Shown: positions 7,099-16,304, numbered from the stretch's first letter. The stretch is 50,851 nt of DNA from an uncultured Bacteroidaceae bacterium (GCA_944320965.1 CALUJO010000014.1:1-50851); one strand, 5' to 3'. Program-made: numbers and translations. Notes: generated by a model not told the origin, from the sequence alone.

Positions 7099-8139
7099 AT
7101 GAGACACTTTAAATACGTTACATTAGCAATTACAATAGCCGGAATATTTTCCGGCCTTGTATCATGCTCAAAAGAAGAAGGAACAGAAAGCAATACGCCT
7201 AAAGGACAAGGCAGTGCATATATAACAAAAGTATTGGAATACCGTCCCGCCCCAGGGCAGTTTGTAAACCAGTTACCCCAATATAATGAGGGAGACACCC
7301 AAGACGATATGAACAGAAAAGTTCTTGAATCAATAGGAAACAATAATAAAGGTACAGTTTCCTTGGGAGGATATGGAGGATATGTTATCGTAGGATTTGA
7401 CCATACTATAGAAAACCGTGCCGGACTACGTGACTTCCGTATTTTGGGAAATGCATTTGTTAACCCGGGAAATGGCGGAAGTTGTGAACCGGGAATAGTT
7501 ATGGTTGCCTATGACAAAAACAATAACGGAATGCCTGATGCCGACGAATGGTTTGAAATAGCAGGTAGCTATCACAAATACTGGTTTGAGAATGACAGCT
7601 CTTTACAAGAAGACTGGTTTGAAAAGGCAAAAAATGCAGGAAATGATACAATCTTCTACAAAGATTTTGAAATGACCTATTACAAGCCTACCGGTCTTCC
7701 ATCTACTCAAGAAGAAAAGGATACATATATCCGTTGGGAAGACAACAAAGGAAACTCAGGATACCGTACAATGAACAATACACATAAGCAGTCCTACTAC
7801 CCTCTTTGGATTGAAGACAGCGAAATGAAGTTCAACGGAAGCAGACTGCCACAAAATGGAATAAACAATGGCAAAGAAAACAGTCCGTATTATGTTCTAT
7901 ACAGATTCAGCTATGGATATGCCGATAATGATACCAACACCAGCATCGGCTCAACATTTGATATCGACTGGGCTATAGATTCAAACGGAAATAAGGCAAA
8001 CCTGCCTGGAGTCGACTTTATTAAAGTATATACAGGAGTAAATCAGGAAAATGGCTGGTTAGGAGAATGTTCAACCGAAATAATGGGTATTGAAGATTTG
8101 CATATACTTGGAGAAAATATTGAAACAACTCAATTATAA
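7099..8139 (+). CDS. Putative surface lipoprotein of the cobalamin locus with calcium-binding-like loop
   Basis: The 346-residue product starts 4 bases after the preceding gene. It has a lipoprotein signal (SGLVSC, Cys23, then SKEE). The mature part reads VLEYRPAPGQFVN, VSLGGYGGYVIVGFDHTIEN and ILGNAFVNPGNGGSCEPGIV, then DKNNNGMPDADEW, a DxNxxGxxDxxE loop of the type that binds calcium in thrombospondin type-3 and dockerin-like repeats. It is not a propeller. Proteins with the YRPAPGQFVN opening are common Bacteroidetes 'cell surface proteins' and tend to lie in such loci (recollection, not checked). A role in surface capture or handover of corrinoid is inferred from context. It is not assigned to BtuH because that family could not be verified here. 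Confidence 0.7.
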   Translation: MRHFKYVTLAITIAGIFSGLVSCSKEEGTESNTPKGQGSAYITKVLEYRPAPGQFVNQLPQYNEGDTQDDMNRKVLESIGNNNKGTVSLGGYGGYVIVGFDHTIENRAGLRDFRILGNAFVNPGNGGSCEPGIVMVAYDKNNNGMPDADEWFEIAGSYHKYWFENDSSLQEDWFEKAKNAGNDTIFYKDFEMTYYKPTGLPSTQEEKDTYIRWEDNKGNSGYRTMNNTHKQSYYPLWIEDSEMKFNGSRLPQNGINNGKENSPYYVLYRFSYGYADNDTNTSIGSTFDIDWAIDSNGNKANLPGVDFIKVYTGVNQENGWLGECSTEIMGIEDLHILGENIETTQL

Positions 8140-8173
8140 CAATATAAATATTTAATTTTTTAAAACAGAAAAC

Positions 8174-9421
8174 ATGAGAAAAAGAAATCTTTGGGGGATG
8201 AAATTCCTTAACGGAATGTTGATGATTGCGCTCGCATTCGGTTTAGCAAGTTGCACAAAAGAGGACAATTTGGGTGATAATGGCAATAAAGGTAATGGTA
8301 CCGAACAAGGAGGAACTGGTAGTGAGGATGATAACAAACTCCCCTCTTTTGACAATCCAAAAGGAGTATTTATTCTGAACGAAGGCAACATGACTACAGA
8401 AAACGGTTCACTGACTTATATTTCTGAAGACGGCAAAATATGGGACGATGCATATAAAACTGTAAACGAAACCGAACTTGGCAACGTAGCTCAGGACATG
8501 GCTTTCTATAATGGAAAAATATATGTCATCTCTCAAAACGGGAACATGAATGCAACAGGTGTTGAGTTCGAAAATGACGGTATGCTTGTAATAATGGACG
8601 GTAAGACATTGAAAAAAGAAGCTTCATTCTCTAAAGATGAACTTGCAGGGCTTGACTGGCCTACTCATATAACAGTTCTTGACGAACAGCATGTTTATAT
8701 ACGTGACAATAATGGTATACATCGTTTTAATACAGAAACTAAAGAACTTACACTCATAGACGGTACAGAAGGTGCACCTAAAGCACAATTTGTAACAATG
8801 AATGGAAAAATTTACACATTCATCAATAAAAGCTATTTGTGCAGTATTCTCGAAATATCTAAAGAAAACGACAGCGCTGTAAAAATCAATCTGCCATATT
8901 CTGCACCATACAAAAGCTTGTATAGCATTGCAGGAAGTGAAGACGGTAACATTTGGCTTACAGCAACAGGATTCGGAAAAGAATATACTGGAAAATTCTA
9001 TCCTGCAACCCAAGAACTTGTTTCACGCCAAATAAGCGTAAGCCCTAATATCGGAAGTGCTGGAGTAGCTTTTGTTGCAAAAGGCAATGAAATCTATTAC
9101 ACCAATGGTACAGCTATTTACAAACAGACATTTGACGAAAATAGTGAATTAGATCCGGAATCAGGACTTGATGCAGAAGAGATGCTGGTTGACTTATCTG
9201 AAATTGATAATAATGCCGGTTTGATTTATAACGGACTTGGAATACATCCTGTTACAGGTCATGTATATGCAAATACAATAAAAGGCTTTGCTCAATATAC
9301 AACCAACCAGATATGGGAATTTGACTTCAGCACAAATACCGAAAAACCGGTAAACAAGTATGAGAATTATACAAACTTCCCTGCAGGATTTTTCTTTTAT
9401 CCACAAGCATCAGAACAATAA
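8174..9421 (+). CDS. BtuG-like/DUF5074 surface lipoprotein, beta-propeller (copy 3)
   Basis: The 415-residue product has lipobox GLASC (Cys27, followed by TKED), or Cys19 if translation starts at the second Met (8198). A low-complexity Gly/Asn/Glu linker (about residues 34-56) lifts the propeller from the membrane. Blades include GVFILNEGNMTTENGSLTYI, NVAQDMAFYNGKIYVISQNG, VLDEQHVYIRDNNGIHRFN and LGIHPVTGHVYANTI. Sequence features group it with copy 4 rather than with copies 1 and 2 (shared NGS-TYI, AQD-x-YNGKIY and VLDE motifs). Co-directional and 34 bases behind the calcium-loop lipoprotein, it is probably in the same riboswitch-controlled operon. Corrinoid binding is inferred. Confidence 0.8.
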   Translation: MRKRNLWGMKFLNGMLMIALAFGLASCTKEDNLGDNGNKGNGTEQGGTGSEDDNKLPSFDNPKGVFILNEGNMTTENGSLTYISEDGKIWDDAYKTVNETELGNVAQDMAFYNGKIYVISQNGNMNATGVEFENDGMLVIMDGKTLKKEASFSKDELAGLDWPTHITVLDEQHVYIRDNNGIHRFNTETKELTLIDGTEGAPKAQFVTMNGKIYTFINKSYLCSILEISKENDSAVKINLPYSAPYKSLYSIAGSEDGNIWLTATGFGKEYTGKFYPATQELVSRQISVSPNIGSAGVAFVAKGNEIYYTNGTAIYKQTFDENSELDPESGLDAEEMLVDLSEIDNNAGLIYNGLGIHPVTGHVYANTIKGFAQYTTNQIWEFDFSTNTEKPVNKYENYTNFPAGFFFYPQASEQ

Positions 9422-9460
9422 ACATTAAAATATCGAACATACATTATCAAATATACAAAA

Positions 9461-10711
9461 ATGATAAAGAAACTCAGATTAATAGCAGCAACTGCATTTA
9501 TCGCATTTCTTTTCGCCGGATGTGAAAAGGATAACGGTAATACCAATCCAACACAAACTCCTCCCCAAATATACACAGGATATGCACAACCTGGAGGTGT
9601 TTTAATATTAAACCAGGGAGCAAGGACAGAGCAGAACAGCTCTATAACATATATTGCACCAGACGGAACAATTGAAGAAAACATCTACCGTAATGCAAAC
9701 GGAACTGCATTTGGAAACGAGGCACAGGACCTTTATATGTATAACGGCAAAATATATTTATTAAGCAATGACCTGTTCTCTCCAAACGATGAAAAGACTG
9801 ACGGGGTTTTAGTCATTGCAAATGCCGAAACCATGAAAATGGAAAAAGCATATAAAATGAGTGACCTGAAATTCAAAAGACCTGAAGGAAGCAAGGATAC
9901 ACTTGAGATGTTGCCGTTGTCTACACCTTTTGAGAATATAGCAGTCCTTGACGAAAGAAACATATTCATTGAGGAAGACCAGGGAATGTTCCGCTTTGAC
10001 AGTACAACTGGTGAATTGAACATTATTGAAGGAACTTTCAATTTCGGAAACCAGGGAAATACTATTGAGGTGGTATCTTCTGCAAGAGGCATAATAAGAG
10101 TCGGAGACTGTCTTTACTGCGGTGGCGGAGGATTTTGGCAATCAACAAGACTGTTGGAAATAGCAAAGGATAAGAACAAGGTGAACCGTGTACTTCCCGA
10201 CCTTAGCGGTGAATTCATAAGCGGAATTTGCCAAACAGGAGAACGTGAGATAATGCTTGCTACATGCGGAAGAGGAGGAGAAAAAAAGAGCTATCTTATC
10301 TTTGTCGATATAGACAAATGGGAAATAACAAAAGAAAAAAGGATTGCAGAAGATATATCTGCCGAATTTTTCAATACTCCTGGCATTACACTTGCAGGCG
10401 ATTACATCTATTATGCAGCTGGCTCAACAAAAATAAGACGTCTTTCATTAAAGACATTTAAAGCAGAAGACTATATAGATGTAGCAAATGATGCCCCTAA
10501 CGCTCCATATCTGAATTGTAATGTTATTGCAGACAAAGAAACACAATACTTGTATGTTGCAGTTTCAGACAAGTACTTCGAAAATATAATACCTACAAAT
10601 AATTATCTTTTGATATACGACTGTAGCGGAGAAGAGGCAAAACTTGTAAGGACTATCCATAACCAGACAAATTATCCTATCGGTGTTTTCCCTATGTCTA
10701 AGTTTTATTAA
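9461..10711 (+). CDS. BtuG-like/DUF5074 surface lipoprotein, beta-propeller (copy 4)
   Basis: The 416-residue product has lipobox FLFAGC (Cys21, then EKDNG) and a short Asn/Pro/Thr linker. Propeller motifs include GGVLILNQGARTEQNSSITY, FGNEAQDLYMYNGKIYLLSN, NIAVLDERNIFIEEDQGMFR and a C-terminal TNYPIGVFPMSKFY that parallels TNFPAGFFFYPQ of copy 3. It is the last gene of the locus; a strong terminator follows 14 bases after the stop. Its most divergent part is an insertion around residues 140-160 (RPEGSKDTLEMLPLST) not seen in copy 3. Function is inferred from the locus. Confidence 0.8.
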   Translation: MIKKLRLIAATAFIAFLFAGCEKDNGNTNPTQTPPQIYTGYAQPGGVLILNQGARTEQNSSITYIAPDGTIEENIYRNANGTAFGNEAQDLYMYNGKIYLLSNDLFSPNDEKTDGVLVIANAETMKMEKAYKMSDLKFKRPEGSKDTLEMLPLSTPFENIAVLDERNIFIEEDQGMFRFDSTTGELNIIEGTFNFGNQGNTIEVVSSARGIIRVGDCLYCGGGGFWQSTRLLEIAKDKNKVNRVLPDLSGEFISGICQTGEREIMLATCGRGGEKKSYLIFVDIDKWEITKEKRIAEDISAEFFNTPGITLAGDYIYYAAGSTKIRRLSLKTFKAEDYIDVANDAPNAPYLNCNVIADKETQYLYVAVSDKYFENIIPTNNYLLIYDCSGEEAKLVRTIHNQTNYPIGVFPMSKFY

Positions 10712-10725
10712 TTAAAACGAATATC

Positions 10726-10773
10726 AACTGCACCATAAAAGCTTTTTAATAGACATTTATGGTGCAGTTTTTC
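10726..10773 (+). terminator. Terminator of the cobalamin locus
   Basis: Perfect 14-bp stem AACTGCACCATAAA / TTTATGGTGCAGTT with a 16-base loop, followed by a T-run (TTT-TTCTG). From 10774 to 10973 the sequence is very AT-rich; TACATTTG at 10870-10877 is a possible -7 box for the next gene and nothing else is recognisable. Confidence 0.88.
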
Positions 10774-10973
10774 TGTATAAATAATAATACTTTTATAAAT
10801 TCTTAATTCAAATACTAAAAACACATTAATAATTTTCTCACCAAAGACATTTATATAAATTAATTTTCATACATTTGACCAGTTTAAAATAAAACAGCAG
10901 TATCCATCCCCGCAAAATAGTCTCATTTTTAATAATATTAAAAACACATAAACCCTTCTTTAGTAATAATTTT

Positions 10974-11596
10974 ATGAAAAAAAACTTTTTATTGCACTAG
11001 TCCTGATAAATAGTATTTCAATATACGCTTACGAAATACATCCCAAGCCTCAGAATATTGAAAACGGAAATTCTAATATTTCAATAACAGATGGTATAAA
11101 CCTCGTAATCGAGAACGGTACTTCAAATAAATCTATTGAAAGAATAAAGGAAGTGCTTGAAAAGCATGGCATAATATTTACAGAAACAGAACATACAGAC
11201 AACAATAAAACAAATATCTTAATCGGACAATATAGCGGAGAAATAATATCTGATTATGCAAATGAAAACGGTATAAACCTTCAGGTTTTCGATGCAGGAG
11301 AAAACAAATTTGATGAACACATTCTGGAGATAAACAATAACAGCAATAACGGTGATATTGTAATAATAGGTAATGGAAAAGGTTCCGAATACTATGCAAT
11401 AGCAACTCTTGACCAAATTAATATAAAGGTAATTGGAAACTGCGTGTCAATTAGCGGAACAGATAGCAAAGCAGCGATATATACCCTTGAAGGCGTATGT
11501 ATATATAACGGCAACGACAGGGATATTGTAATCTCCGCTCCCGGAATCTATATTCTGAATATAGAAAAACATTCACAATACATATATATAAAATAA
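10974..11596 (+). pseudogene. Secreted protein with GH84-type N-terminal domain and sorting-like tail, frameshifted at an A8 tract
   Basis: ATG 10974 is followed by eight A (10977-10984), and the frame then stops after nine codons. With nine A the frame would read MKKKLFIALVLINSISIYAY, an ideal signal peptide, and run open to 11596 (about 207 residues). As read, the only useful in-frame start is a GTG at 11153 (147 residues, no signal). The mature part resembles the N-terminal domain of GH84/GH20 hexosaminidases (EIHPKPQNIENG; TNILIGQYSG; EHILEINNN; GDIVIIGNGKGSEYYAIATL). The TIM-barrel catalytic domain is absent; the protein passes directly into a sorting-domain-like tail (AAIYTLEGVCIYNG; SAPGIYILNIEKHSQYIYIK). 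It may be a remnant, or a short secreted protein switched by slippage. Domain assignment is moderate. Confidence 0.6.
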
Positions 11597-11652
11597 CATC
11601 AGAAAAATAAATTGTGAAAGAATAACTTTCACATAACATCAGGATTATTCAT

Positions 11653-11683
11653 GATGCAGCAAACATTGATTGTTTGCTGCATC
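11653..11683 (+). terminator. Terminator after the GH84-like pseudogene
   Basis: Perfect 13-bp stem GATGCAGCAAACA / TGTTTGCTGCATC with loop TTGAT, followed by T-rich sequence. A weaker hairpin (GTGAAAG/CTTTCAC) lies just upstream. Confidence 0.8.
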
Positions 11684-11767
11684 TGTTTGTTTATTTATAT
11701 AATGACAATACGACAGAAGGTCATAATATTGTCCAATAATGTTTTTTCAGACATAAATAAAAAGCAG

Positions 11768-11775
11768 TAACTTTG
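11768..11775 (+). promoter_or_regulatory. Promoter -7 box of the radical SAM gene
   Basis: TAACTTTG, 22 bases before the ATG at 11798, matches TAnnTTTG. Confidence 0.6.
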
Positions 11776-11797
11776 CACCAAATTATAAATTCCACAG

Positions 11798-13456
11798 ATG
11801 AAAATACTTTGGCTTGACTTGAACTGCTCATATGCACATTCATCACTTGCACTGCCGGCACTACACGCACAAATATCTGAAAATCCCGAAATAGAATGGG
11901 ATATTGTTTCATGTACAATCAATGAAAACAAGAATATGATTGTAGAAGCAGTAGCGAACAGAAAACCCGATATAATTGCAGCTACGTGCTGGCTATTCAC
12001 ACATGAAGCACTAATCCACATACTTGCAAGATGCAAAGCTGTATTGCCCGAATGCTGCATTATGCTTGGAGGACCGGAATTTCTTGGGGACAACAGTTCT
12101 TTTCTAAACAACCATAAATTTGTCGACTGCGTCCTACGCGGAGAAGGAGAAGAAGTATTTCCCCAATTGCTTGAAGTATGGAAACAAAAAGATAAATGGG
12201 ACAATATAAAAGGACTCTGCTATATTGACAACAGCATTTACCATGATAATGGAACAGCAAGGGTAATTGAGTTTGACAAGTTAAAATCACCAGAAAGCAG
12301 CAGCATGTTCAACTGGAGCAAGCCGTTTGTACAACTTGAAACTACCAGAGGATGCTTCAACACATGCGCTTTCTGCGTAAGCGGAGGAGAAAAACCAGTT
12401 AGAACAATACCCGTAGACGTTATTAGGGAGAGAATAAGAACAATTCACAGCCACGGCATAAGAAATATAAGAGTCCTTGACAGAACATTCAACTATAACA
12501 TAAAAAGAGCAAAAGAACTTCTTGCAATATTCAAGGAATTTTCACCGGACATATGCTTTCATCTGGAAATACACCCTGCCCTGCTTGCTGATGAGGTCAA
12601 GGAGGAATTGAAATCACTGCCTGCAGGTCTTCTGCATCTTGAAGCCGGAATACAAAGTCTGCACGAAGATGTACTGCAGACAAGCAAGCGTCATGGAAGC
12701 CTTAGCCAATCTCTTGAAGGGTTGAAATTTCTATGTTCGCTTTCAAACATGGAAACACATGCCGACCTCATAGCCGGACTTCCGCTATATACTTTAAAAC
12801 AGATATTTGAAGATGTCGTAGAGCTTGCCAGATACGGGGCAGGAGAAATTCAGCTCGAATCACTGAAACTGCTTCCAGGTACAGAAATGCGCAGACGTGC
12901 AAAAGAACTTGGTATATGCTATTCTCCTATGCCACCATATGAAGTTCTGAAAACAAACGAAATAAGCATAGAAGAACTGAAAACCGCCATGCATCTTTCC
13001 AGAATGTTAGACGGATACTACAATACAGAAGCATGGCAGACCATTACACGAGAGCTTATAATCAATGAACCAGAATTTATTTATTCTTTCCTGAATCATC
13101 TTGAAAGCATAAATGTCATAGAACAGCCGTTAAGTCTTGAAAAAAGAGGAATCATACTGTATGAATACTGTAAACAGTATTATCCGTCATACATTACCAA
13201 AACAAGTATTGCATGGATAGAAGCCGGTATGTCATTAAAAAAACAGCCTGCTGAAAACGTATTTACCAAACGACAGACACCTCCAACGGAATGGGACATA
13301 GAATACGGTGAGTTCAAAAGTACAATGCGACTTTGTTTTCTTCCAGACCAGTCTTCCAATAATGATGAGGGATACTGGTTCGGATACAGTTCCGACACAC
13401 AAAATCCAAAGCCAATATTCAAAGCCAAGGGAAAAGCCAATAAAACAAAACAATAA
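11798..13456 (+). CDS. B12-binding-domain radical SAM protein (DUF4080-type)
   Basis: The 552-residue product has an N-terminal cobalamin-binding (Rossmann-like) domain beginning MKILWLDLNCSYAHSSLALP and continuing through PDIIAATCWLF and MLGGPEFL. The radical SAM core has the CxxxCxxC motif RGCFNTCAFC (Cys186, 190, 193), then IRNIRVLDRTFNY, LHLEAGIQSLHEDVL and ADLIAGLP. The C-terminal ~170 residues match the DUF4080 tail common to this group. Such proteins cleave SAM at a 4Fe-4S cluster and may use cobalamin; the substrate is unknown. It has its own promoter, and the position just after the B12 uptake locus fits a corrinoid-dependent enzyme, although many such domains do not bind B12 tightly. 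It is not a MiaB or RimO enzyme (no TRAM domain). Confidence 0.85.
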   Translation: MKILWLDLNCSYAHSSLALPALHAQISENPEIEWDIVSCTINENKNMIVEAVANRKPDIIAATCWLFTHEALIHILARCKAVLPECCIMLGGPEFLGDNSSFLNNHKFVDCVLRGEGEEVFPQLLEVWKQKDKWDNIKGLCYIDNSIYHDNGTARVIEFDKLKSPESSSMFNWSKPFVQLETTRGCFNTCAFCVSGGEKPVRTIPVDVIRERIRTIHSHGIRNIRVLDRTFNYNIKRAKELLAIFKEFSPDICFHLEIHPALLADEVKEELKSLPAGLLHLEAGIQSLHEDVLQTSKRHGSLSQSLEGLKFLCSLSNMETHADLIAGLPLYTLKQIFEDVVELARYGAGEIQLESLKLLPGTEMRRRAKELGICYSPMPPYEVLKTNEISIEELKTAMHLSRMLDGYYNTEAWQTITRELIINEPEFIYSFLNHLESINVIEQPLSLEKRGIILYEYCKQYYPSYITKTSIAWIEAGMSLKKQPAENVFTKRQTPPTEWDIEYGEFKSTMRLCFLPDQSSNNDEGYWFGYSSDTQNPKPIFKAKGKANKTKQ

Positions 13457-13510
13457 CGTATTATTAAACATTGTTTAATCCACTTTTAATAAAGGTTCTT
13501 TCTTTTTTCG

Positions 13511-13518
13511 TAATTTTG
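13511..13518 (+). promoter_or_regulatory. Promoter -7 box of the first MATE gene
   Basis: TAATTTTG, 25 bases before the ATG at 13544. Confidence 0.55.
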
Positions 13519-13543
13519 CAATCTGATAGAGGGAGATGAAAAG

Positions 13544-14896
13544 ATGAATCAGAAAGAAAAGTTCAGACAGATGACTACCGAAGCGGTGCCTAAGCTTATA
13601 CTTAAACTGGCTGTACCTACAATAATAAGTATGCTCATCACCGCGCTATACAGCATAGCAGATACATTTTTCGTCGGAAGAATAAATACACAGGCAACAG
13701 CTGCCGTAGGAGTTTCTTTCTCCATAATGTCAATTATACAGGCTGTGGGATTCTTTTTCGGGCATGGTTCAGGAAACTTTATATCCAGGAAACTCGGAGA
13801 AAGGGATATTGACTCTGCCGAACATATGGCAATTACCGGATTTATTCTGGCCATGTGTGGAGGAGTTCTTATAACAATCCTAGGAGAACTGTTTCTTGAC
13901 GATCTGTGCATAATGTTAGGTTCAACTCCAACCATACTTCCACACGCAAGGAAATACCTGGGGATTGTCCTGCTCGGAGCCCCATTCATGACCTCTTCAC
14001 TGGTTTTAAACAACCAAATGCGTTTTCAGGGCAACGCGGTATATGCCATGGTAGGTATAGTTTCCGGCGTAATACTCAATATAATACTTACCCCTATACT
14101 CATGTTCGTATTTGACATGGGGGTATCAGGCGCAGCAATAGGAACACTGGTCAGCCAGATGTTCAGTTTCTTCCTGCTTCTGTTCATGGACAGCCGCGGA
14201 AGCAATATCCGTCTCAGAATAAGCAAATTTACTCCAAACTGGAAATATCTTAAAGAAATTATACACGGAGGTTCCCCGTCACTGTCAAGGCAAGGACTTG
14301 CATCCATTGCGACACTTATGCTTAATGTTGCAGCCGGGGAATATGGCGATGCGGCAATCGCTGCAATGAGTATAGTAAACCGTGTATGTTTCTTTGTCTT
14401 TTCAATTCTTTTGGGACTGGGACAAGGTTTCCAACCCGTTTGCGGATTCAATTATGGAGCAAAGCTGTACGGAAGAGTTCTTGAAGGTTTCTGGTTCTGT
14501 GTAAAGACTGGTTTTTTTATACTTGGAACATTCTCCATACTCGGAATCATATTCGCACCCGAAGTAATATCCGCTTTCCGCCATGATGCAGATGTTATTG
14601 CAATAGGTGCAGTAGCATTAAGATTCCAACTTGTAATATTCCCGCTCAATGTATTTGTTACAATGAGCAATATGATGCTGCAGACAATACGAAAAAGCGG
14701 CAAGGCAATAATATTGGCTTCTGCACGACAAGGACTGTTTTTCATCCCAATGATACTGATACTCCCCTACTTTTTCGGTCTTACGGGAGTTGAAGCATGT
14801 CAGTCGGTATCGGATGCACTGACTTTCATACTTGCAGTACCATTGACAATAAGCGTAATAAGGGAAATGAAACAGCAGATCAGCCAGCAGCAATAA
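13544..14896 (+). CDS. MATE-family efflux transporter (first of two)
   Basis: The 450-residue product has about 12 hydrophobic segments in two six-helix halves. MATE features include KLAVPTIISMLITALYSIAD near the N-terminus, GRINTQATAAVGVSF, GHGSGNFISRKLGERD, and in the second half SIVNRVCFFVFSILLGLGQG followed by FQPVCGFNYGA. These proteins export cationic compounds across the inner membrane using Na+ or H+ gradients; the substrate is not predictable. The second MATE gene follows after 52 bases, so the two are probably cotranscribed. Their limited identity suggests an old duplication or independent members. Confidence 0.92.
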   Translation: MNQKEKFRQMTTEAVPKLILKLAVPTIISMLITALYSIADTFFVGRINTQATAAVGVSFSIMSIIQAVGFFFGHGSGNFISRKLGERDIDSAEHMAITGFILAMCGGVLITILGELFLDDLCIMLGSTPTILPHARKYLGIVLLGAPFMTSSLVLNNQMRFQGNAVYAMVGIVSGVILNIILTPILMFVFDMGVSGAAIGTLVSQMFSFFLLLFMDSRGSNIRLRISKFTPNWKYLKEIIHGGSPSLSRQGLASIATLMLNVAAGEYGDAAIAAMSIVNRVCFFVFSILLGLGQGFQPVCGFNYGAKLYGRVLEGFWFCVKTGFFILGTFSILGIIFAPEVISAFRHDADVIAIGAVALRFQLVIFPLNVFVTMSNMMLQTIRKSGKAIILASARQGLFFIPMILILPYFFGLTGVEACQSVSDALTFILAVPLTISVIREMKQQISQQQ

Positions 14897-14948
14897 GGCA
14901 GTATGCCTATAAATATCTTAGACAACAAACAACAGATATAAGAAATAT

Positions 14949-16304
14949 ATGGCAACATCAAAAGAAATGACATCGGGAAACACGTTTCCCTTAATATTGA
15001 ATTTCACATTTCCCATCTTGTTAGGGAGTCTGTTGCAGCAAACATATTCACTGATTGATGCTGCAATCGTAGGTAAATTTCTTGGAATAAACGACCTTGC
15101 AGCGGTTGGAGCAAGCAGTTCCGTTATATTCCTTATACTTGGTTTCTGTAACGGATGCTGTGGCGGTTTCGGTATCCCGGTCGCACAGAAATTCGGAGCG
15201 CGTGATTATGAAGCTATGCGACGGTATGTATATACTGGCATGAAAATGTCGCTTGTCCTGTCATTGCTCATTGCCATAGTATCATGCCTTGCATGCACCT
15301 CCATCCTAAGGGCTATGCAGACACCCGAGCAAATCTTTAAAAGCGCATTTCTGTATCTGTTTATAACATTTGCAGCAATACCGTTCACTTTTTTCTATAA
15401 CCTTCTTTCAAGTATAATACGTGCATTGGGAGATAGCAAGACACCATTCTGGTTTCTTCTTTTCTCAACAATACTTAATATTGTACTTGACATAATATTT
15501 GTTCTTCCGTTCCAGTGGGGAGTTGCCGGAGCGGCTTTTGCAACACTATTGGCACAGGCTGTATCAGCGATACTTTGTTATATTTACATGATGCGCAAAT
15601 TTGACATACTGAAAGCAAATGATGACGAAAGGAAATATAACAGCAAATATGCCAAACAGCTGCTTGCTATCGGATGTCCTATGGGATTGCAGTTCTCCAT
15701 AACGGCTATAGGCAGTATTATGCTTCAAAGTTCAAACAATGCGTTGGGAACCGATTGCGTAGCAGCATTCACAGCCGGTTCCAGACTGAAAATGTTCTTT
15801 ATTTGTCCGTTCGAAAGTTTGGGTATGGCAATGGCAACATTTGCCGGACAGAACTATGGAGCAGGAAAACCGGAAAGAATAAAGCAGGGAATAAAATCGG
15901 CATCTGTGATGATGATGATTTATACCGTTGCATCTTTCCTGCTCATTTTCTTCGGAACAAAATATATGGCACTTCTGTTTGTTTCCTCTACAGACCTTGA
16001 AATAATAAGAAACACCGAACTGTTCATGCATACGTCATCCTATTTCTTCCCAATGCTTGGATTATTATGTATTCTGCGTTACACAATACAAGGAGTTGGA
16101 TATACAAACTTTTCAATGCTGTCCGGAGTTTCAGAGATGATTGCCCGCATACTTGTAAGTCTTATTGCAGTTCCTGCATTCGGCTATACGGCCGTATGTT
16201 TCGGCGACCCAATGGCATGGATTGCAGCAGACCTTTTCCTTATCCCTGCATTCATCTATGTTTACAGGAAAATTCAAAACAACAAATACTATACAATAAA
16301 ATAA
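14949..16304 (+). CDS. MATE-family efflux transporter (second of two)
   Basis: The 451-residue product has the MATE plan: NFTFPILLGSLLQQTYSLID, VGKFLGINDLAAVGASSSVI, GFCNGCCGGFGIPVAQKFGA and, in the second half, ESLGMAMATFAGQNYGAGKP. About 12 membrane helices are visible. It has the NorM/DinF-like signature pattern but differs from the preceding paralogue in the loop motifs. It begins 52 bases after the first MATE gene without an evident terminator between them and is followed by the small zinc-ribbon gene. Substrate unknown. Confidence 0.92.
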   Translation: MATSKEMTSGNTFPLILNFTFPILLGSLLQQTYSLIDAAIVGKFLGINDLAAVGASSSVIFLILGFCNGCCGGFGIPVAQKFGARDYEAMRRYVYTGMKMSLVLSLLIAIVSCLACTSILRAMQTPEQIFKSAFLYLFITFAAIPFTFFYNLLSSIIRALGDSKTPFWFLLFSTILNIVLDIIFVLPFQWGVAGAAFATLLAQAVSAILCYIYMMRKFDILKANDDERKYNSKYAKQLLAIGCPMGLQFSITAIGSIMLQSSNNALGTDCVAAFTAGSRLKMFFICPFESLGMAMATFAGQNYGAGKPERIKQGIKSASVMMMIYTVASFLLIFFGTKYMALLFVSSTDLEIIRNTELFMHTSSYFFPMLGLLCILRYTIQGVGYTNFSMLSGVSEMIARILVSLIAVPAFGYTAVCFGDPMAWIAADLFLIPAFIYVYRKIQNNKYYTIK

